Origin: Methylocella silvestris
GTDB taxonomy: Bacteria > Pseudomonadota > Alphaproteobacteria > Rhizobiales > Beijerinckiaceae
Direction of reading: 5' to 3'
Assembly: GCF_002891535.1 (NCBI RefSeq)
Contig: NZ_PDZR01000012.1
Span: forward strand, 54,737 to 118,736
DNA length: 64,000 bases
The translations under genes were made by a program, and so were the position numbers. Position 1 is the first letter of the stretch, and each line of letters starts with the position of its first letter. The notes beneath the pieces are model-generated. The model did no database searches. It had not been told where the DNA came from and worked only from the letters and a program-made list of their open reading frames with translations. Positions 7,742-16,871 of the stretch are shown piece after piece.

Positions 7742-8770
7742 ATGAATCCGGTTGAACCCGCCCTGCACGGCTCGACGGCGTCCGTACAATCCTTCGCCGT
7801 CGCGCCGGGCCGGGCGGGCGAGCGGCTCGACCGTTTTCTCGCCGCTGAGAGCGCCGCCGCCGGCGCAGACCTCTCCCGCACCAGGCTGAAGGCGCTGATC
7901 GAGGGCGGCCATGTCAGCGTCAACGGCGTGATCGTCACCGAGGCGAGCTTTGCCGTGCGCGCGGGCCAGGCGCTCGCCGTCGCCGTGCCGCCCGCCGCCG
8001 AGCCGATCCCGGCCGGCGAGGCGATCGCCCTCGACATCCGTTTTGAGGACGAGCATCTGCTTGTCCTCGACAAGCCGGCCGGGCTCGTTGTGCATCCCGG
8101 CGCCGGCCACGAATCCGGCACGCTCGTCAATGCGCTGATCGCCCATTGCGGCGACAGCCTGTCCGGGATCGGCGGCGTCAAACGGCCGGGCATCGTGCAC
8201 CGGCTCGACAAGGATACCTCCGGACTGATGGTCGTCGCCAAGACCGACCGGGCGCATCAGGGCCTGGCGCGGCTTTTTGCCGATCACGGGCGGACCCTGC
8301 CGCTCCTGCGCGAATATCTCGCTTTCGTCTGGGGCGCGCCCGACCGCGCTATGGGGCTGGTAGACGCGCCGCTCGGACGCCATCCCGTCGATCGCGAAAA
8401 GATCGCCATCGTCGCGGCGGCGCGGGGGCGCCATGCGATCACGCATTGGCGGCTGCTGGAGCAATTGGGCCCCGAGGTCGCGACGGTCGCCTGCCGTCTC
8501 GAGACAGGGCGCACGCATCAGATCCGCGTCCATATGGCGAGCCTCGGCTGGCCGCTGCTCGGCGATCCTGTCTATGGGCGGGGGTTCAGGACCAAGGCGG
8601 CGCGGCTTTCGGCCGAGGCGCAGGCGGCGCTGATTGCGCTTGGCCGGCAGGCGCTGCACGCGCGGACGCTGGGCTTTGAACATCCCGTCACGGGCGCGGC
8701 GCTGGAGTTTGAAAGCGAACCGCCGCGGGACATGGCCGAGCTGCAAGCGGCCCTGCGACGCTCCGCGTAG
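7742..8770 (+). CDS. RluA-family pseudouridine synthase (RluD-like)
   Basis: This 342-residue protein has an N-terminal S4 RNA-binding domain (about 24-85, including 'RTRLKALIEGGHVSVNG') and a catalytic RluA domain. The signature 'HRLDKDTSGL' gives catalytic Asp156, and 'LETGRTHQIRVH' is the second family block. It isomerises specific uridines in rRNA or tRNA. The S4 domain favours a 23S rRNA-modifying RluC/D-type enzyme, but RluC and RluD cannot be separated by eye. Start ATG 7742 is preferred over 7724 because conserved sequence begins shortly after it. Confidence 0.9.
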   Translation: MNPVEPALHGSTASVQSFAVAPGRAGERLDRFLAAESAAAGADLSRTRLKALIEGGHVSVNGVIVTEASFAVRAGQALAVAVPPAAEPIPAGEAIALDIRFEDEHLLVLDKPAGLVVHPGAGHESGTLVNALIAHCGDSLSGIGGVKRPGIVHRLDKDTSGLMVVAKTDRAHQGLARLFADHGRTLPLLREYLAFVWGAPDRAMGLVDAPLGRHPVDREKIAIVAAARGRHAITHWRLLEQLGPEVATVACRLETGRTHQIRVHMASLGWPLLGDPVYGRGFRTKAARLSAEAQAALIALGRQALHARTLGFEHPVTGAALEFESEPPRDMAELQAALRRSA

Positions 8771-9103
8771 CGCAGGCCAGCAGCGTAATCCCCGCGCAAG
8801 ACTTCAGCGTCACAATGAAATGGCTGGTTACGGCAAGACAGCCGGACGCCGTTTATCTTGAATGTGATGAAACAAAACAGGCCGTCGCGCGTAATCAGGT
8901 GTGGGGCGGTGCTCAACGTCAATGACGGGCCGTCTTGTTGCGGCCGTGTTCACCGATGTTGCGAAAATGTAATGCGGCGCAACATCGTCCGGCCCTTTCA
9001 GCCCTGTTTCAGGCGCCTTATATTCAAAAGCCGTGCGGTCGGCTTGTTAGGAGCGATCGCACGAGGACCCGCCGAGCACGGGGGTCTCAGTGGAGGTAAC
9101 ATT
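8771..9103. other. rpoH upstream/leader region
   Basis: 333 bases between the pseudouridine synthase and rpoH. It holds a perfect 10-bp inverted repeat (8954-8987) and a GGAGG ribosome binding site just before the ATG at 9104. The rpoH frame stays open upstream to 8858, but that translation is cysteine/arginine-rich and unlike sigma factors, so I treat it as leader. Confidence 0.6.
8954..8987 (+). promoter_or_regulatory. 10-bp perfect inverted repeat upstream of rpoH
   Basis: Arms CGATGTTGCG (8954-8963) and CGCAACATCG (8978-8987) are separated by 14 A/T-leaning bases. It lies about 117 bases before the rpoH start. It could be a repressor operator or, if transcribed, a leader hairpin. No T-run follows, so it is unlikely to be an intrinsic terminator. 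Confidence 0.45.
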
Positions 9104-10015
9104 ATGGCTGCTGCGCTGCCAATGATCTCGGGAGAGAGTGGTCTCTCCCGTTACTTGAACGAAATCAGACGGTTCCCCATGCTGGAGCCGCAACAGGAAT
9201 ATATGCTGGCCAAGCGCTGGCGCGAGCACGCCGATTCCGACGCCGCGCACAAGCTTGTCACGTCTCATCTTCGCCTCGTCGCCAAGATCGCGATGGGCTA
9301 TCGCGGCTATGGCCTGCCGATCAGCGAAGTCGTCTCGGAAGGCAATGTCGGCCTGATGCAGGCCGTCAAGCGCTTCGAACCCGATAAGGGGTTCCGCCTT
9401 GCGACCTATGCAATGTGGTGGATCCGCGCGTCAATTCAAGAGTATATCCTGCGCTCATGGTCGCTTGTGAAAATGGGCACCACCGCCAGCCAGAAGAAAC
9501 TGTTCTTCAACCTTCGCAAGGTGAAGAGCCAGATTTCGGCTCTTGAAGAAGGCGATCTGCGCCCCGAACACGTCGACACGATTGCGCACCGGCTTGGCGT
9601 TTCCAAGCAGGACGTCATCGACATGAACCGCCGTATGTCCGGCGACGCTTCGCTGAACGCTCCCTTGCGCGAGGAAGGCGAAGGGGAATGGCAGGACTGG
9701 CTTGTCGATGACAGCGCCAGCCAGGAAAAACTGCTGGTCGACCGCGAGGAGACCGACAATCGGCTCGGCGCCCTGCGCACGGCGCTGAACGTGCTGAACG
9801 ACCGCGAGCGGCGCATTTTCGAGGCGCGCCGCCTCGCAGACGATCCGATGACTCTGGAGGCTCTCTCCGACGAGTTCGATATCTCGCGTGAGCGTGTGCG
9901 TCAGATCGAGGTGCGCGCCTTTGAAAAGGTGCAGTCGGCCGTCAAGGCGGGCGTCGCCCGCGTCGAGGCCGGGGCGCTCAGAGCGCAGATCGCCGGTCCC
10001 GCTGCGCAGGCGTGA
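9104..10015 (+). CDS. rpoH: RNA polymerase sigma-32 factor (heat shock)
   Basis: This 303-residue sigma-70-family factor directs RNA polymerase to heat-shock promoters. Region 2 is clear ('HLRLVAKIAMGYRGYGLP', 'EPDKGFRLATYAMWWIRASIQ'), and region 4 ends with a helix-turn-helix ('EFDISRERVRQIEVRAF'). 'KKLFFNLRK' is the RpoH box, which separates it from RpoD and other sigma factors. The start is the ATG at 9104, fixed by GGAGGT eight bases upstream and by 'MAAALPMIS', typical of alphaproteobacterial RpoH. A strong terminator follows at 10051. Alphaproteobacteria often have two rpoH genes; which paralogue this is cannot be told. Confidence 0.97.
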   Translation: MAAALPMISGESGLSRYLNEIRRFPMLEPQQEYMLAKRWREHADSDAAHKLVTSHLRLVAKIAMGYRGYGLPISEVVSEGNVGLMQAVKRFEPDKGFRLATYAMWWIRASIQEYILRSWSLVKMGTTASQKKLFFNLRKVKSQISALEEGDLRPEHVDTIAHRLGVSKQDVIDMNRRMSGDASLNAPLREEGEGEWQDWLVDDSASQEKLLVDREETDNRLGALRTALNVLNDRERRIFEARRLADDPMTLEALSDEFDISRERVRQIEVRAFEKVQSAVKAGVARVEAGALRAQIAGPAAQA

Positions 10016-10050
10016 TCGTCTGCGCGGGGTCGCGTAAAACAAAATATGCA

Positions 10051-10082
10051 GCGGGAAGCGTTTCGAGGGAAACGCTTCCCGC
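10051..10082 (+). terminator. Hairpin terminator after rpoH
   Basis: A perfect 13-bp stem (10051-10063 with 10070-10082) with a six-base loop lies 35 bases after the rpoH stop. The following TTGCGTTT is only a weak T-tract, so termination is likely but not certain to be rho-independent. Confidence 0.75.
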
Positions 10083-10283
10083 TTGCGTTTCAGCCCATAC
10101 CGCCCGCGCGCGAATTGGGCGCAGATCAAAAGCCTGAGCCGACGCGGGGCGATCGATAAAACTCCGTACGGCCTCGGGGCGATCGCGGCGTCTCACGCTG
10201 CCCCTAAAACGGTCGGACCGATTCGCCGCGGCGGTTCGTCTATTGAGCACAAGCGCGGCAGTTCTTACGCGACAGGCGACACG

Positions 10284-10973
10284 ATGATCGATCTCTATTA
10301 CTGGACGACGCCGAACGGCCACAAGATCACGCTTTTCCTCGAAGAGGCCGGGCTTCCCTATGCCGTTCACCCCGTGAATATTGGCAAGGGCGAGCAATTC
10401 ACCCCTGAGTTTTTGACGATCGCGCCAAACAACCGGATCCCGGCGATCGTGGATAGCGAGCCCGCCGGCGGCGGCGCTCCCGTCTCGGTGTTCGAATCGG
10501 GCGCGATCCTCCTCTATCTTGCCGAAAAGACCGGCAAATTCATCGCGTCCGATCTGCGCGGCCGCGTCGCCACGCTCGAATGGCTGTTCTGGCAAATGGG
10601 CGGCCTTGGGCCGATGGCCGGCCAGAATCATCATTTCAACAAATACGCGCCCGAGAAAATCCCCTACGCCATGGAGCGTTACGTCAGGGAAACCAGCCGC
10701 CTCTACGGCGTGCTCGACAGGCGCCTTGCCGATCATCCTTTCGTCGCGGGCGATTATTCGATCGCCGATATGGCGATCTATCCCTGGATCGTTCCCTATC
10801 GGGACCAGAGCCAGGACCTTGAAGAATTTCCTCACCTCAAAGTCTGGTTCGAGACCATCGCCGCGCGGCCGGCGACGAAACGCGCTTATGACGTTGCGGC
10901 CGCGATCAATGCAACTCCGACCATCGCCGACGAGCAGTCGCGCCGGGTCCTGTTTGGCGGCGCACGGAGCTGA
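10284..10973 (+). CDS. Glutathione S-transferase family protein (YfcG/YghU-like)
   Basis: A 229-residue thioredoxin-fold GST. The N-terminal block 'MIDLYYWTTPNGHKITLFLEE' and 'NNRIPAIVD', then 'SVFESGAILLYLAEKTG' (the GSH-binding ES motif), match Nu-class enzymes of the YfcG/YghU type. These act as disulfide-bond reductases or GSH-dependent peroxidases. The C-terminal helical part has the N-capping motif 'FVAGDYSIADMAIYPW'. The start is set at ATG 10284 because upstream in-frame sequence is not family-like. Position after rpoH may reflect stress physiology, but a terminator separates the two. Confidence 0.9.
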   Translation: MIDLYYWTTPNGHKITLFLEEAGLPYAVHPVNIGKGEQFTPEFLTIAPNNRIPAIVDSEPAGGGAPVSVFESGAILLYLAEKTGKFIASDLRGRVATLEWLFWQMGGLGPMAGQNHHFNKYAPEKIPYAMERYVRETSRLYGVLDRRLADHPFVAGDYSIADMAIYPWIVPYRDQSQDLEEFPHLKVWFETIAARPATKRAYDVAAAINATPTIADEQSRRVLFGGARS

Positions 10974-11159
10974 GGCTTCGCGCTGTCCGCCCAGGGCTTT
11001 ATTTCCGCTTCGTCCCGGCCTATATGCTTGCCCTCCGCTCGCCGGAAAGTTTTTTCGCACGCTTCGGAGGCGTCGAAACAATGCGTTAGGCCGTGGCGCG
11101 AATCCGCTTCGCACTCCGCGGCGCTCGGGCGTGCGCGCATTTGAGGGGAACGAGGGGGC

Positions 11160-11906
11160 ATGGCCGGACATAGCCAGTTCAAGAACATCATGCATAAGAA
11201 GGGCAAGCAGGACGCGATCCGCTCAAAGCTCTTCTCCAAGCTCGCGCGCGAAATCACCGTCGCCGCGAAACTCGGCCTGCCCGACCCCAACATGAATGCG
11301 CGTTTGCGCGCCGCCGTGATTGCCGCGCGCGTCGAAAACATGCCGAAAGACAATATCGAGCGCGCCATCAAGAAAGCGTCCGGCGCGGACGCCGAAAATT
11401 ACGACGAAGTGCGCTACGAGGGCTATGCTTCCGGCGGCGTCGCCGTCATCGTCGAGGCGCTGACCGACAACCGCAACCGCACGGCGGGCGAAATACGCTC
11501 CTATTTCACCAAGGTCGGCGGCGCGCTCGCCGAAACGGGCGCGGTGTCGTTCATGTTCGACCACATCGGCCGCATCGAATTTCCTGCGAAAGCCGCCTCG
11601 GAGGATGTGATGCTCGAGGCGGCGATCGAGGCCGGCGCCGAGGACGTCCTGTCAAGCGAAGAGGGCCACGAGGTTTTGACCTCGCTGGAGATGCTGCGCG
11701 AGGTCGCGCAGGCGCTTGAAGCGAAATTTGGCGAGCCGACGCGGGCGAGCCTCATCTGGAAGCCGCAAAACGCGATCAGCCTCGACGATGAGACGGGCGA
11801 AAAAGTTCTGCGCCTGATCGGCCTGCTTGAGGACAATGACGACGTGCAGAACGTCTACGCCAATTACGAGGTATCCGACGCCCTGCTGGCCAAGCTGGAG
11901 GCTTGA
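11160..11906 (+). CDS. yebC: YebC/PmpR family protein
   Basis: A 248-residue member of the YebC/TACO1 family beginning with the invariant '[18 protein letters not shown]'. Also visible are '[18 protein letters not shown]', '[23 protein letters not shown]', '[11 protein letters not shown]' and 'VYANYEV' at the end. Long annotated as a transcriptional regulator; members have been linked to translation of difficult motifs, especially polyproline. Length is standard. A GA-rich ribosome binding stretch (GGGGAACGAGGGGGC) leads into the ATG, and a terminator follows at 11967. The ruvC/ruvA/ruvB genes often found next to yebC are absent. Confidence 0.96.
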   Translation: MAGHSQFKNIMHKKGKQDAIRSKLFSKLAREITVAAKLGLPDPNMNARLRAAVIAARVENMPKDNIERAIKKASGADAENYDEVRYEGYASGGVAVIVEALTDNRNRTAGEIRSYFTKVGGALAETGAVSFMFDHIGRIEFPAKAASEDVMLEAAIEAGAEDVLSSEEGHEVLTSLEMLREVAQALEAKFGEPTRASLIWKPQNAISLDDETGEKVLRLIGLLEDNDDVQNVYANYEVSDALLAKLEA

Positions 11907-11966
11907 TCCGGAGCCGGGCGGCCAGGGCAATCCCGTTCCGATGGATTCATCCGGACCATCCGGAAT

Positions 11967-11997
11967 GCTCCAACTCATTGATGTGGAGCGATTTTTT
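11967..11997 (+). terminator. Rho-independent-type terminator after yebC
   Basis: Stem GCTCCA (11967-11972) / TGGAGC (11984-11989) with an 11-base loop is followed by T6 at 11992-11997. It lies 60 bases after the yebC stop. A second hairpin begins inside the T-run. Confidence 0.7.
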
Positions 11998-12027
11998 ACC
12001 GATCACATATTTCCATGTGATCGGTAA
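11996..12027. repeat. 13-bp perfect palindromic element (possible intergenic repeat)
   Basis: Arms 11996-12008 and 12015-12027 are exact reverse complements around a six-base loop. Outside them, GGAGCG (11985-11990) and CGCTCT (12028-12033) extend the pairing with one loop-out. It sits between convergent yebC and the coiled-coil gene. In both directions the T/A tract is on the wrong side for a simple terminator, so a REP-like element or bidirectional structure fits better. Confidence 0.55.
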
Positions 12028-12032
12028 GCGCT

Positions 12033-13103
12033 CTAGTTGGACGTCACGACATTGGGCTTTGCGTGAGCGCGGCCCGGGTTCTCGGCGCCGTCGTCGAACG
12101 GCGCTTTCGCGCTGTCGTGCGCGATCGCCGCCATGCGGATGATGGCCGCGCCGATCTCGTTGATATTCTGGCGCAAAATGGCGTTTTCCTCGCGTTCGGT
12201 CGCGGCCGGCGCGCCGTCTCGCGCAGCGGAGAGGCGCCTCGTCGTCTCCAGCTCTTGGGCGAGGCCGTCGGCGCGCTGGCGCTCGGCCGCGAGCTGCTGG
12301 CGGGCGGTGGACTCGGCGGCGCCGACGCGGGCGATCTTCTCGAACATCCGACGTTCGGCGGCGCGCGCGGTTTCGACCTGCCGTTTGCGCCGCCGCTGCA
12401 GCTCTGCTTCGCGGCTCTCGGCCGCTTTCAGCGCCTCGTCGCGATCGGCGAGCTGCGCCGCAGCCGCCTTGAGGGCGGCGAGACTGGCGTCGCGTTCGAG
12501 CCCAAGCGTCGCCAGCGTCTCGCGCAATGTGGCGACATCGTCGCGCGCAGCGGCAAGGTGGCGCTGCCGCATGGCGATGTCCGCTTCATAATCGGCGATG
12601 ATCGCGGTCTTGCCCTGGTCGGAGGCGCGCAGCTGCCGCGCTTCGAGCGTCGCGTCGACGAGATCGGCATGCTTGCGCTGCAAAAGCCCTTCTGCGCCAT
12701 AGAGAGCGGTGCCGGCGACGGCGAGTTCGGCCTTCGCCTCGTCAAGGGCGCGCAGGGCCGCGGACAATTCCGCGCCCTGGGCGGCGTGCCTTGCGGCGAG
12801 CTCGGCGAATCTATTGCTTCCTTCGACGAGCTGCGCAGCGCGGCGGCCAAGTTCAGCCATATCGGCCCCGCGCAGCGACGCGATCTGCGCGGCGCGCTGC
12901 TCGATGACTCGCCGTTCGACGGCAAACTGCGCCCGCAAGAGATCACGCTCGGCGATGATCTCCCGCGTCGAGAGCGGCACCAGCATTTCGAGCCGTCGCG
13001 TCGACAGCCGGATGGCGCGTCGCCAAAAGGCGGGCGCGATCGCGAGGGCCAGAAGCCCCGCAATCGCAAAACCCAGCACGAATGCCATCGCCTGTTCGAT
13101 CAA
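12033..13103 (-). CDS. Membrane-anchored coiled-coil protein, unknown function
   Basis: About 356 residues: one N-terminal membrane helix ('FVLGFAIAGLLALAIAPAFWRRA'-like), then 'LSTRRLEMLVPLSTREIIAERDLLRAQFAVE', then some 230 residues of Ala/Glu/Arg-rich heptad-like coiled coil, and a short tail. The arrangement is familiar from uncharacterised Rhizobiales proteins, but no function is known to me. The start is probably TTG 13103, which has GAGGTG upstream at good spacing; ATG 13088 is the alternative. The coiled coil suggests a structural or scaffolding role at the inner membrane. Confidence 0.8.
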   Translation of the reverse strand: MIEQAMAFVLGFAIAGLLALAIAPAFWRRAIRLSTRRLEMLVPLSTREIIAERDLLRAQFAVERRVIEQRAAQIASLRGADMAELGRRAAQLVEGSNRFAELAARHAAQGAELSAALRALDEAKAELAVAGTALYGAEGLLQRKHADLVDATLEARQLRASDQGKTAIIADYEADIAMRQRHLAAARDDVATLRETLATLGLERDASLAALKAAAAQLADRDEALKAAESREAELQRRRKRQVETARAAERRMFEKIARVGAAESTARQQLAAERQRADGLAQELETTRRLSAARDGAPAATEREENAILRQNINEIGAAIIRMAAIAHDSAKAPFDDGAENPGRAHAKPNVVTSN

Positions 13104-13774
13104 ACCAGCACCTCGTCCCGCCGATGGCGAAAGGCGGACACAATTTATGGGATAATATGAAAACAAATCGTATGCGAGAGACGATCCGCTTCAAACGCAG
13201 CGGCAATGTGACGTTGCGCGCAATTGAGCCGGAAGCCGCCGATTTTCACCGAAATGGCGGCCAGTCGGTGCCAGACGGCGCGATTTTAAGCGAAGCCCGC
13301 GCCTTTCGCAAAAAGGGGGAGGCGTATTGCTCAGCTTTTCGGCAGAAGCAGGCCTCGATGATGTGGATGACGCCGTTCGTCTGGGGATGTCGGAAATCAT
13401 CGCCATAGCGCTGGCTGCCCGGGCGTCGGTGATCTCCGGCCGAATCTTTCCCGCTACGGCATGATAGGAGACGATCCGTCGCAACATGGCGATGATCTCC
13501 TCGCTTACAGGCGGTTCGGCGAAAATCCGCGCGATATCTCCCCGGAGACTCTGGAAGCCCTGTCGACCGGGCCTGCGAGGCTTTGGCCAACGGCGTGCGA
13601 ATGCGCCACCGGCGCGGCGCCGACAGTGACGGAAAGTTCGAATTTTGGCGCCGCTGCGACCAGCGCAGAATGACAAAAAATCAGCCTGCCCAGCGCGCGG
13701 CGCCTGCGTGTAGCCTGCGCCAAAAAGCCGATCGGCTCAAAATCCCTTCCGCCTGGATTTTCTGAGGCAAGGTT
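13104..13774. other. 670-base stretch without a supported gene
   Basis: Open frames exist on both strands (for example reverse 13191-13676), but none has a recognisable domain, good codon pattern throughout, or a convincing ribosome binding site. A short part of the reverse frame, around 13400-13530, looks protein-like in composition, so a decayed gene cannot be excluded. Confidence 0.4.
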
Positions 13775-13978
13775 CTAGCGAGCGGAAGCGGAGAGGGCTG
13801 CGAGCGAAAGCTGCGTGGCGTCGCCCGGCTTTTCCCGCAGCACGGCGGCGGTGGCGATCGACAGCGCGGCGATAACGACGATCGCGCCGAGACGAACAAT
13901 CTGCGCCAGCGAATTTCCCTCCGCCGCCTTTTGCGGAAGCGCGCGACTCATGGCGATGGCGATCTGGTCGAACGACAT
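13775..13978 (-). CDS. Small single-span membrane protein, 67 aa
   Basis: The frame encodes a soluble N-terminus, one hydrophobic helix ('IVRLGAIVVIAALSIATAAVL') and a short tail. Support comes mainly from a strong AGGAGGT ribosome binding site immediately upstream of the ATG at 13978. No family recognised. It precedes the divergent ATP-grasp gene by 290 bases, so the two could share a regulatory region. Confidence 0.5.
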   Translation of the reverse strand: MSFDQIAIAMSRALPQKAAEGNSLAQIVRLGAIVVIAALSIATAAVLREKPGDATQLSLAALSASAR

Positions 13979-14268
13979 GGGACCTCCTGCAACCGTTGCG
14001 CGAATTTGCGGCCCCGCGAGCTGGAAAACACATGATTCGCGGCGGCGGAGCTATGCTTAGCGCGCGAGAGTTTCTAACTTATTAACCATGGCGGTCCCGA
14101 TTTGGGTCAAGTGAGTCGCTGGATTTATTCACGACATTTGCGCTGGCGCGCTATGCCCGCTGAGGCATTTGGTTAGAATGGGCGGCGTCTTCGGGCGCTC
14201 TTGCCTCTGGTATGCAAAATGCTTCGACGGTTCCGCCGCCGGACGTCCTTAGCTAGGAGCTAAACATT

Positions 14269-15774
14269 TTGGGAGACGGGCTCTTTTTCGATGAAATGAC
14301 CTTGGACGACGGCAATGTCCGCCCCGTCTACGGCAAGATCGCCCGCTGGCTTGAGGCGACGCCGATGGAGCTTTTGTCCTCGCGGCGCGCTCAGGCGGAA
14401 CTGCTGTTTCGCCGCATGGGCATCACCTTTGCCGTCTATGGCGAGAAGGACGCCGGCGAGCGGCTGATTCCCTTCGACATCATTCCGCGCATCATGCTGC
14501 GCTCGGAATGGACAAGGCTCGAGGCCGGGCTGCTCCAGCGCGTCAAGGCCCTGAACGCCTTTTTGAAGGACGTCTATGGCGCGCAGGAGATCATCAAATC
14601 CGGCAAGATTCCAGCCGATCTCATTCTGAATAATCCCGAATTCCGCCCCGAGATGGTGGGACGCCCGGTTCCGCACGATATCTATGTCCAGATCGCGGGC
14701 ATCGACATCGTGCGCACAGGCGAAGATGATTTCTACGTGCTCGAGGACAATGTGCGCACCCCCTCCGGGGTCTCCTATATGCTGGAGAACCGCGAGGTGA
14801 TGATGCGGTTGATGCCCGATCTCTTCGCCGAGCATCGCGTCGCGCCGGTGGAGAATTATCCCGACGTGCTGCTTGCGGCTCTGCGCTCGGTCGCGCCGCA
14901 TGGCGAGGAGCAGGCGACCATCGCCCTCCTGACGCCGGGACGCTTCAACTCGGCCTATTACGAGCACTCCTTCCTAGCAGACAAGCTCGGCGTCGAGCTG
15001 GTCGAAGGGCGCGATCTGTTCGTCGAGAGCGACAAGCTCTACATGCGCACAACGCAGGGGCCGCGGCAGGTCAATGTGCTGTACCGGCGCATCGACGATA
15101 AATTCCTCGATCCGGAAGTGTTTCATCCCGATTCCGTGCTCGGCGTGCCGGGGCTGATGCGAGCCTATCACGCCGGCAATGTGACCCTTGCCAACGCCGT
15201 CGGCACCGGCGTCGCCGACGACAAGGCGATCTACACTTACATGCCGGAGATCATCGCGTTCTATCTCGGCGAGAAGGCGTTGCTGAAGAATGTGCCGACC
15301 TGGCGCTGCCGCGAGCCGGAGGCGCTTCGCCATGTGCTGGCGAACCTTGGCGATCTTGTCGTCAAGGAAGTCAATGGCTCGGGCGGCTACGGCATGCTCG
15401 TCGGCCCGCGCGCGACCAAGGCGCAGATCGAGGCCTTCGCTGGAAAACTCGCCAAGGATCCCAATAATTTCATCGCCCAGCCGACCCTCGCGCTCTCGAC
15501 CACGCCGACCTTCTTCGACACCGGCATTGCGCCGCGCCATGTCGATCTCCGGCCCTTCATCCTCACCGGAACGAATGGCGTTCGCGTCGTGCCCGGAGGC
15601 CTGACGCGCGTGGCGCTGATCGAGAACTCGCTCGTCGTCAATTCGAGTCAGGGCGGCGGCACCAAGGACACCTGGGTCGTTGACGATGCTATTTTTGAAC
15701 GGCAGCAGTCCTTCCAAAGCCAAAGCCAGAGTCAGAGCCAGGGTTTTCAAGGCCAGAGCCAAATGCAATCCTGA
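14269..15774 (+). CDS. Circularly permuted ATP-grasp type 2 protein
   Basis: A 501-residue protein of the CP_ATPgrasp_2 (DUF404/DUF407) family, proposed to ligate a carboxylate to an amine in a peptide-like product. Visible blocks are 'FYVLEDNVRTPSGVSYMLENR', 'LLTPGRFNSAYYEHSFLA', 'LYRRIDDKFLDP', 'VVKEVNGSGGYGM' and 'HVDLRPFIL'. It starts at TTG 14269, supported by AGGAG nine bases upstream. The last 25 or so residues are an unusual Gln/Ser repeat, coded by repeated CAGAGC-type units near 15715-15765. The alpha-E protein follows, as is usual. The transglutaminase-like partner often found with the pair is not seen. Confidence 0.92.
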   Translation: MGDGLFFDEMTLDDGNVRPVYGKIARWLEATPMELLSSRRAQAELLFRRMGITFAVYGEKDAGERLIPFDIIPRIMLRSEWTRLEAGLLQRVKALNAFLKDVYGAQEIIKSGKIPADLILNNPEFRPEMVGRPVPHDIYVQIAGIDIVRTGEDDFYVLEDNVRTPSGVSYMLENREVMMRLMPDLFAEHRVAPVENYPDVLLAALRSVAPHGEEQATIALLTPGRFNSAYYEHSFLADKLGVELVEGRDLFVESDKLYMRTTQGPRQVNVLYRRIDDKFLDPEVFHPDSVLGVPGLMRAYHAGNVTLANAVGTGVADDKAIYTYMPEIIAFYLGEKALLKNVPTWRCREPEALRHVLANLGDLVVKEVNGSGGYGMLVGPRATKAQIEAFAGKLAKDPNNFIAQPTLALSTTPTFFDTGIAPRHVDLRPFILTGTNGVRVVPGGLTRVALIENSLVVNSSQGGGTKDTWVVDDAIFERQQSFQSQSQSQSQGFQGQSQMQS

Positions 15775-15911
15775 GTTCCCGCTGCCTGACGGGGTCTCGC
15801 CCTCTAGGCGACATCCCGTCGGCCCATATCGCAAGCGTCTCGCCAAATCCCCGCCCGAACCTTTACGGATCGAGTGCTCGCCGGATCCCAACAGAGGCTC
15901 AAAGCCAGGCA

Positions 15912-16871
15912 ATGCTTTCCCGCACAGCTGATCATCTTTATTGGCTCGCCCGCTACGTCGAGCGCGCCGATTTCCTCGCCCGCATCGTCGAGGCGACGCA
16001 GCGTCTCGCCACCCTTCCGACCAATTATTCCGGGACCGGAACGGAGTGGGAAAGCGCGCTCGAATCCTCGGGCGCTGCGGCCGGGTTCCGGGAGACGCGG
16101 GGCGCCGCCGAAGAGCAGAGCGTCGTCGAATATCTGACCTTCGCCCCCGATAATCCGTCCTCGATCCGCAATTGCATCGAACTCGCGCGCACCAATGCGC
16201 GGGCGGTCCGCACCGCGCTCACGGTCGAGATGTGGGACGCGATCAACGGCGCCTGGATCGAACTCAAGCGTTTCGAGGCGAACAACGCCTCGCGCGGCTT
16301 TTATGACCGGCGAGAGCTTTCGCGCTTCCTCGATTTCGTCAAAAAGACCTCGCTCGACTACGATGGCTCCGCGTACCGCACGATGCTGCGCAACGACGCC
16401 TTCTGGTTTTCGCGGCTCGGCCTTTTCATCGAGCGCGCGGACAATACGGCGCGCATTCTCGACGTTAAATATCACGTGCTGCTGCCGGAAAACGAAGCCG
16501 TCGGCGGATCGCTCGACTATTTCCAATGGACGGCGATTCTGCGCGCAGTTTCAGCGCTGACCGCCTACCACTGGGTTTACCGTGAAAATGTGAAGCCCTG
16601 GCTGATCGCCGATCTTTTGATCCTGAAACTCGAAATGCCGCGCTCGCTGATCGCTTGCTATGACAATATCGTCTATTTCCTCGACGCGATCGCCAAGGCC
16701 TATGGCAAGCCGGGGCCCTCGCAGAAGCAGGCCCACGCCATCATGCAGCGGCTGGAAAGTGCCTCGACAAGCGAAATATTCAAGATGGGGCTGCATGAGT
16801 TCCTGACCGAATTCGTGCAGGACAATGACCGGCTCGGCCACACCATCTCGGAGCAATATCTGCAATATTAG
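15912..16871 (+). CDS. Alpha-E domain protein (DUF403)
   Basis: 319 residues, all-helical by composition, with the family start 'MLSRTADHLYWLARYVERAD' and the repeated-type blocks 'RNDAFWFSRLGLFIERADNTARILDVKYH' (split here by convention), 'TAYHWVYRE' and 'LPRSLIACYDNI'-like 'MPRSLIACYDNI'. Alpha-E proteins are nearly always encoded beside a permuted ATP-grasp protein and are predicted to work with it in making or modifying a small peptide. The function remains unproven. The 137-base gap to the upstream gene has no clear terminator, so an operon is likely. Confidence 0.92.
   Translation: MLSRTADHLYWLARYVERADFLARIVEATQRLATLPTNYSGTGTEWESALESSGAAAGFRETRGAAEEQSVVEYLTFAPDNPSSIRNCIELARTNARAVRTALTVEMWDAINGAWIELKRFEANNASRGFYDRRELSRFLDFVKKTSLDYDGSAYRTMLRNDAFWFSRLGLFIERADNTARILDVKYHVLLPENEAVGGSLDYFQWTAILRAVSALTAYHWVYRENVKPWLIADLLILKLEMPRSLIACYDNIVYFLDAIAKAYGKPGPSQKQAHAIMQRLESASTSEIFKMGLHEFLTEFVQDNDRLGHTISEQYLQY

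Noticed and set aside
13191..13676. 161-codon minus-strand frame as a gene
   Set aside because: Mixed quality: a short protein-like part flanked by Arg/Ser-rich sequence, no ribosome binding site and no family; kept only as a possible remnant.
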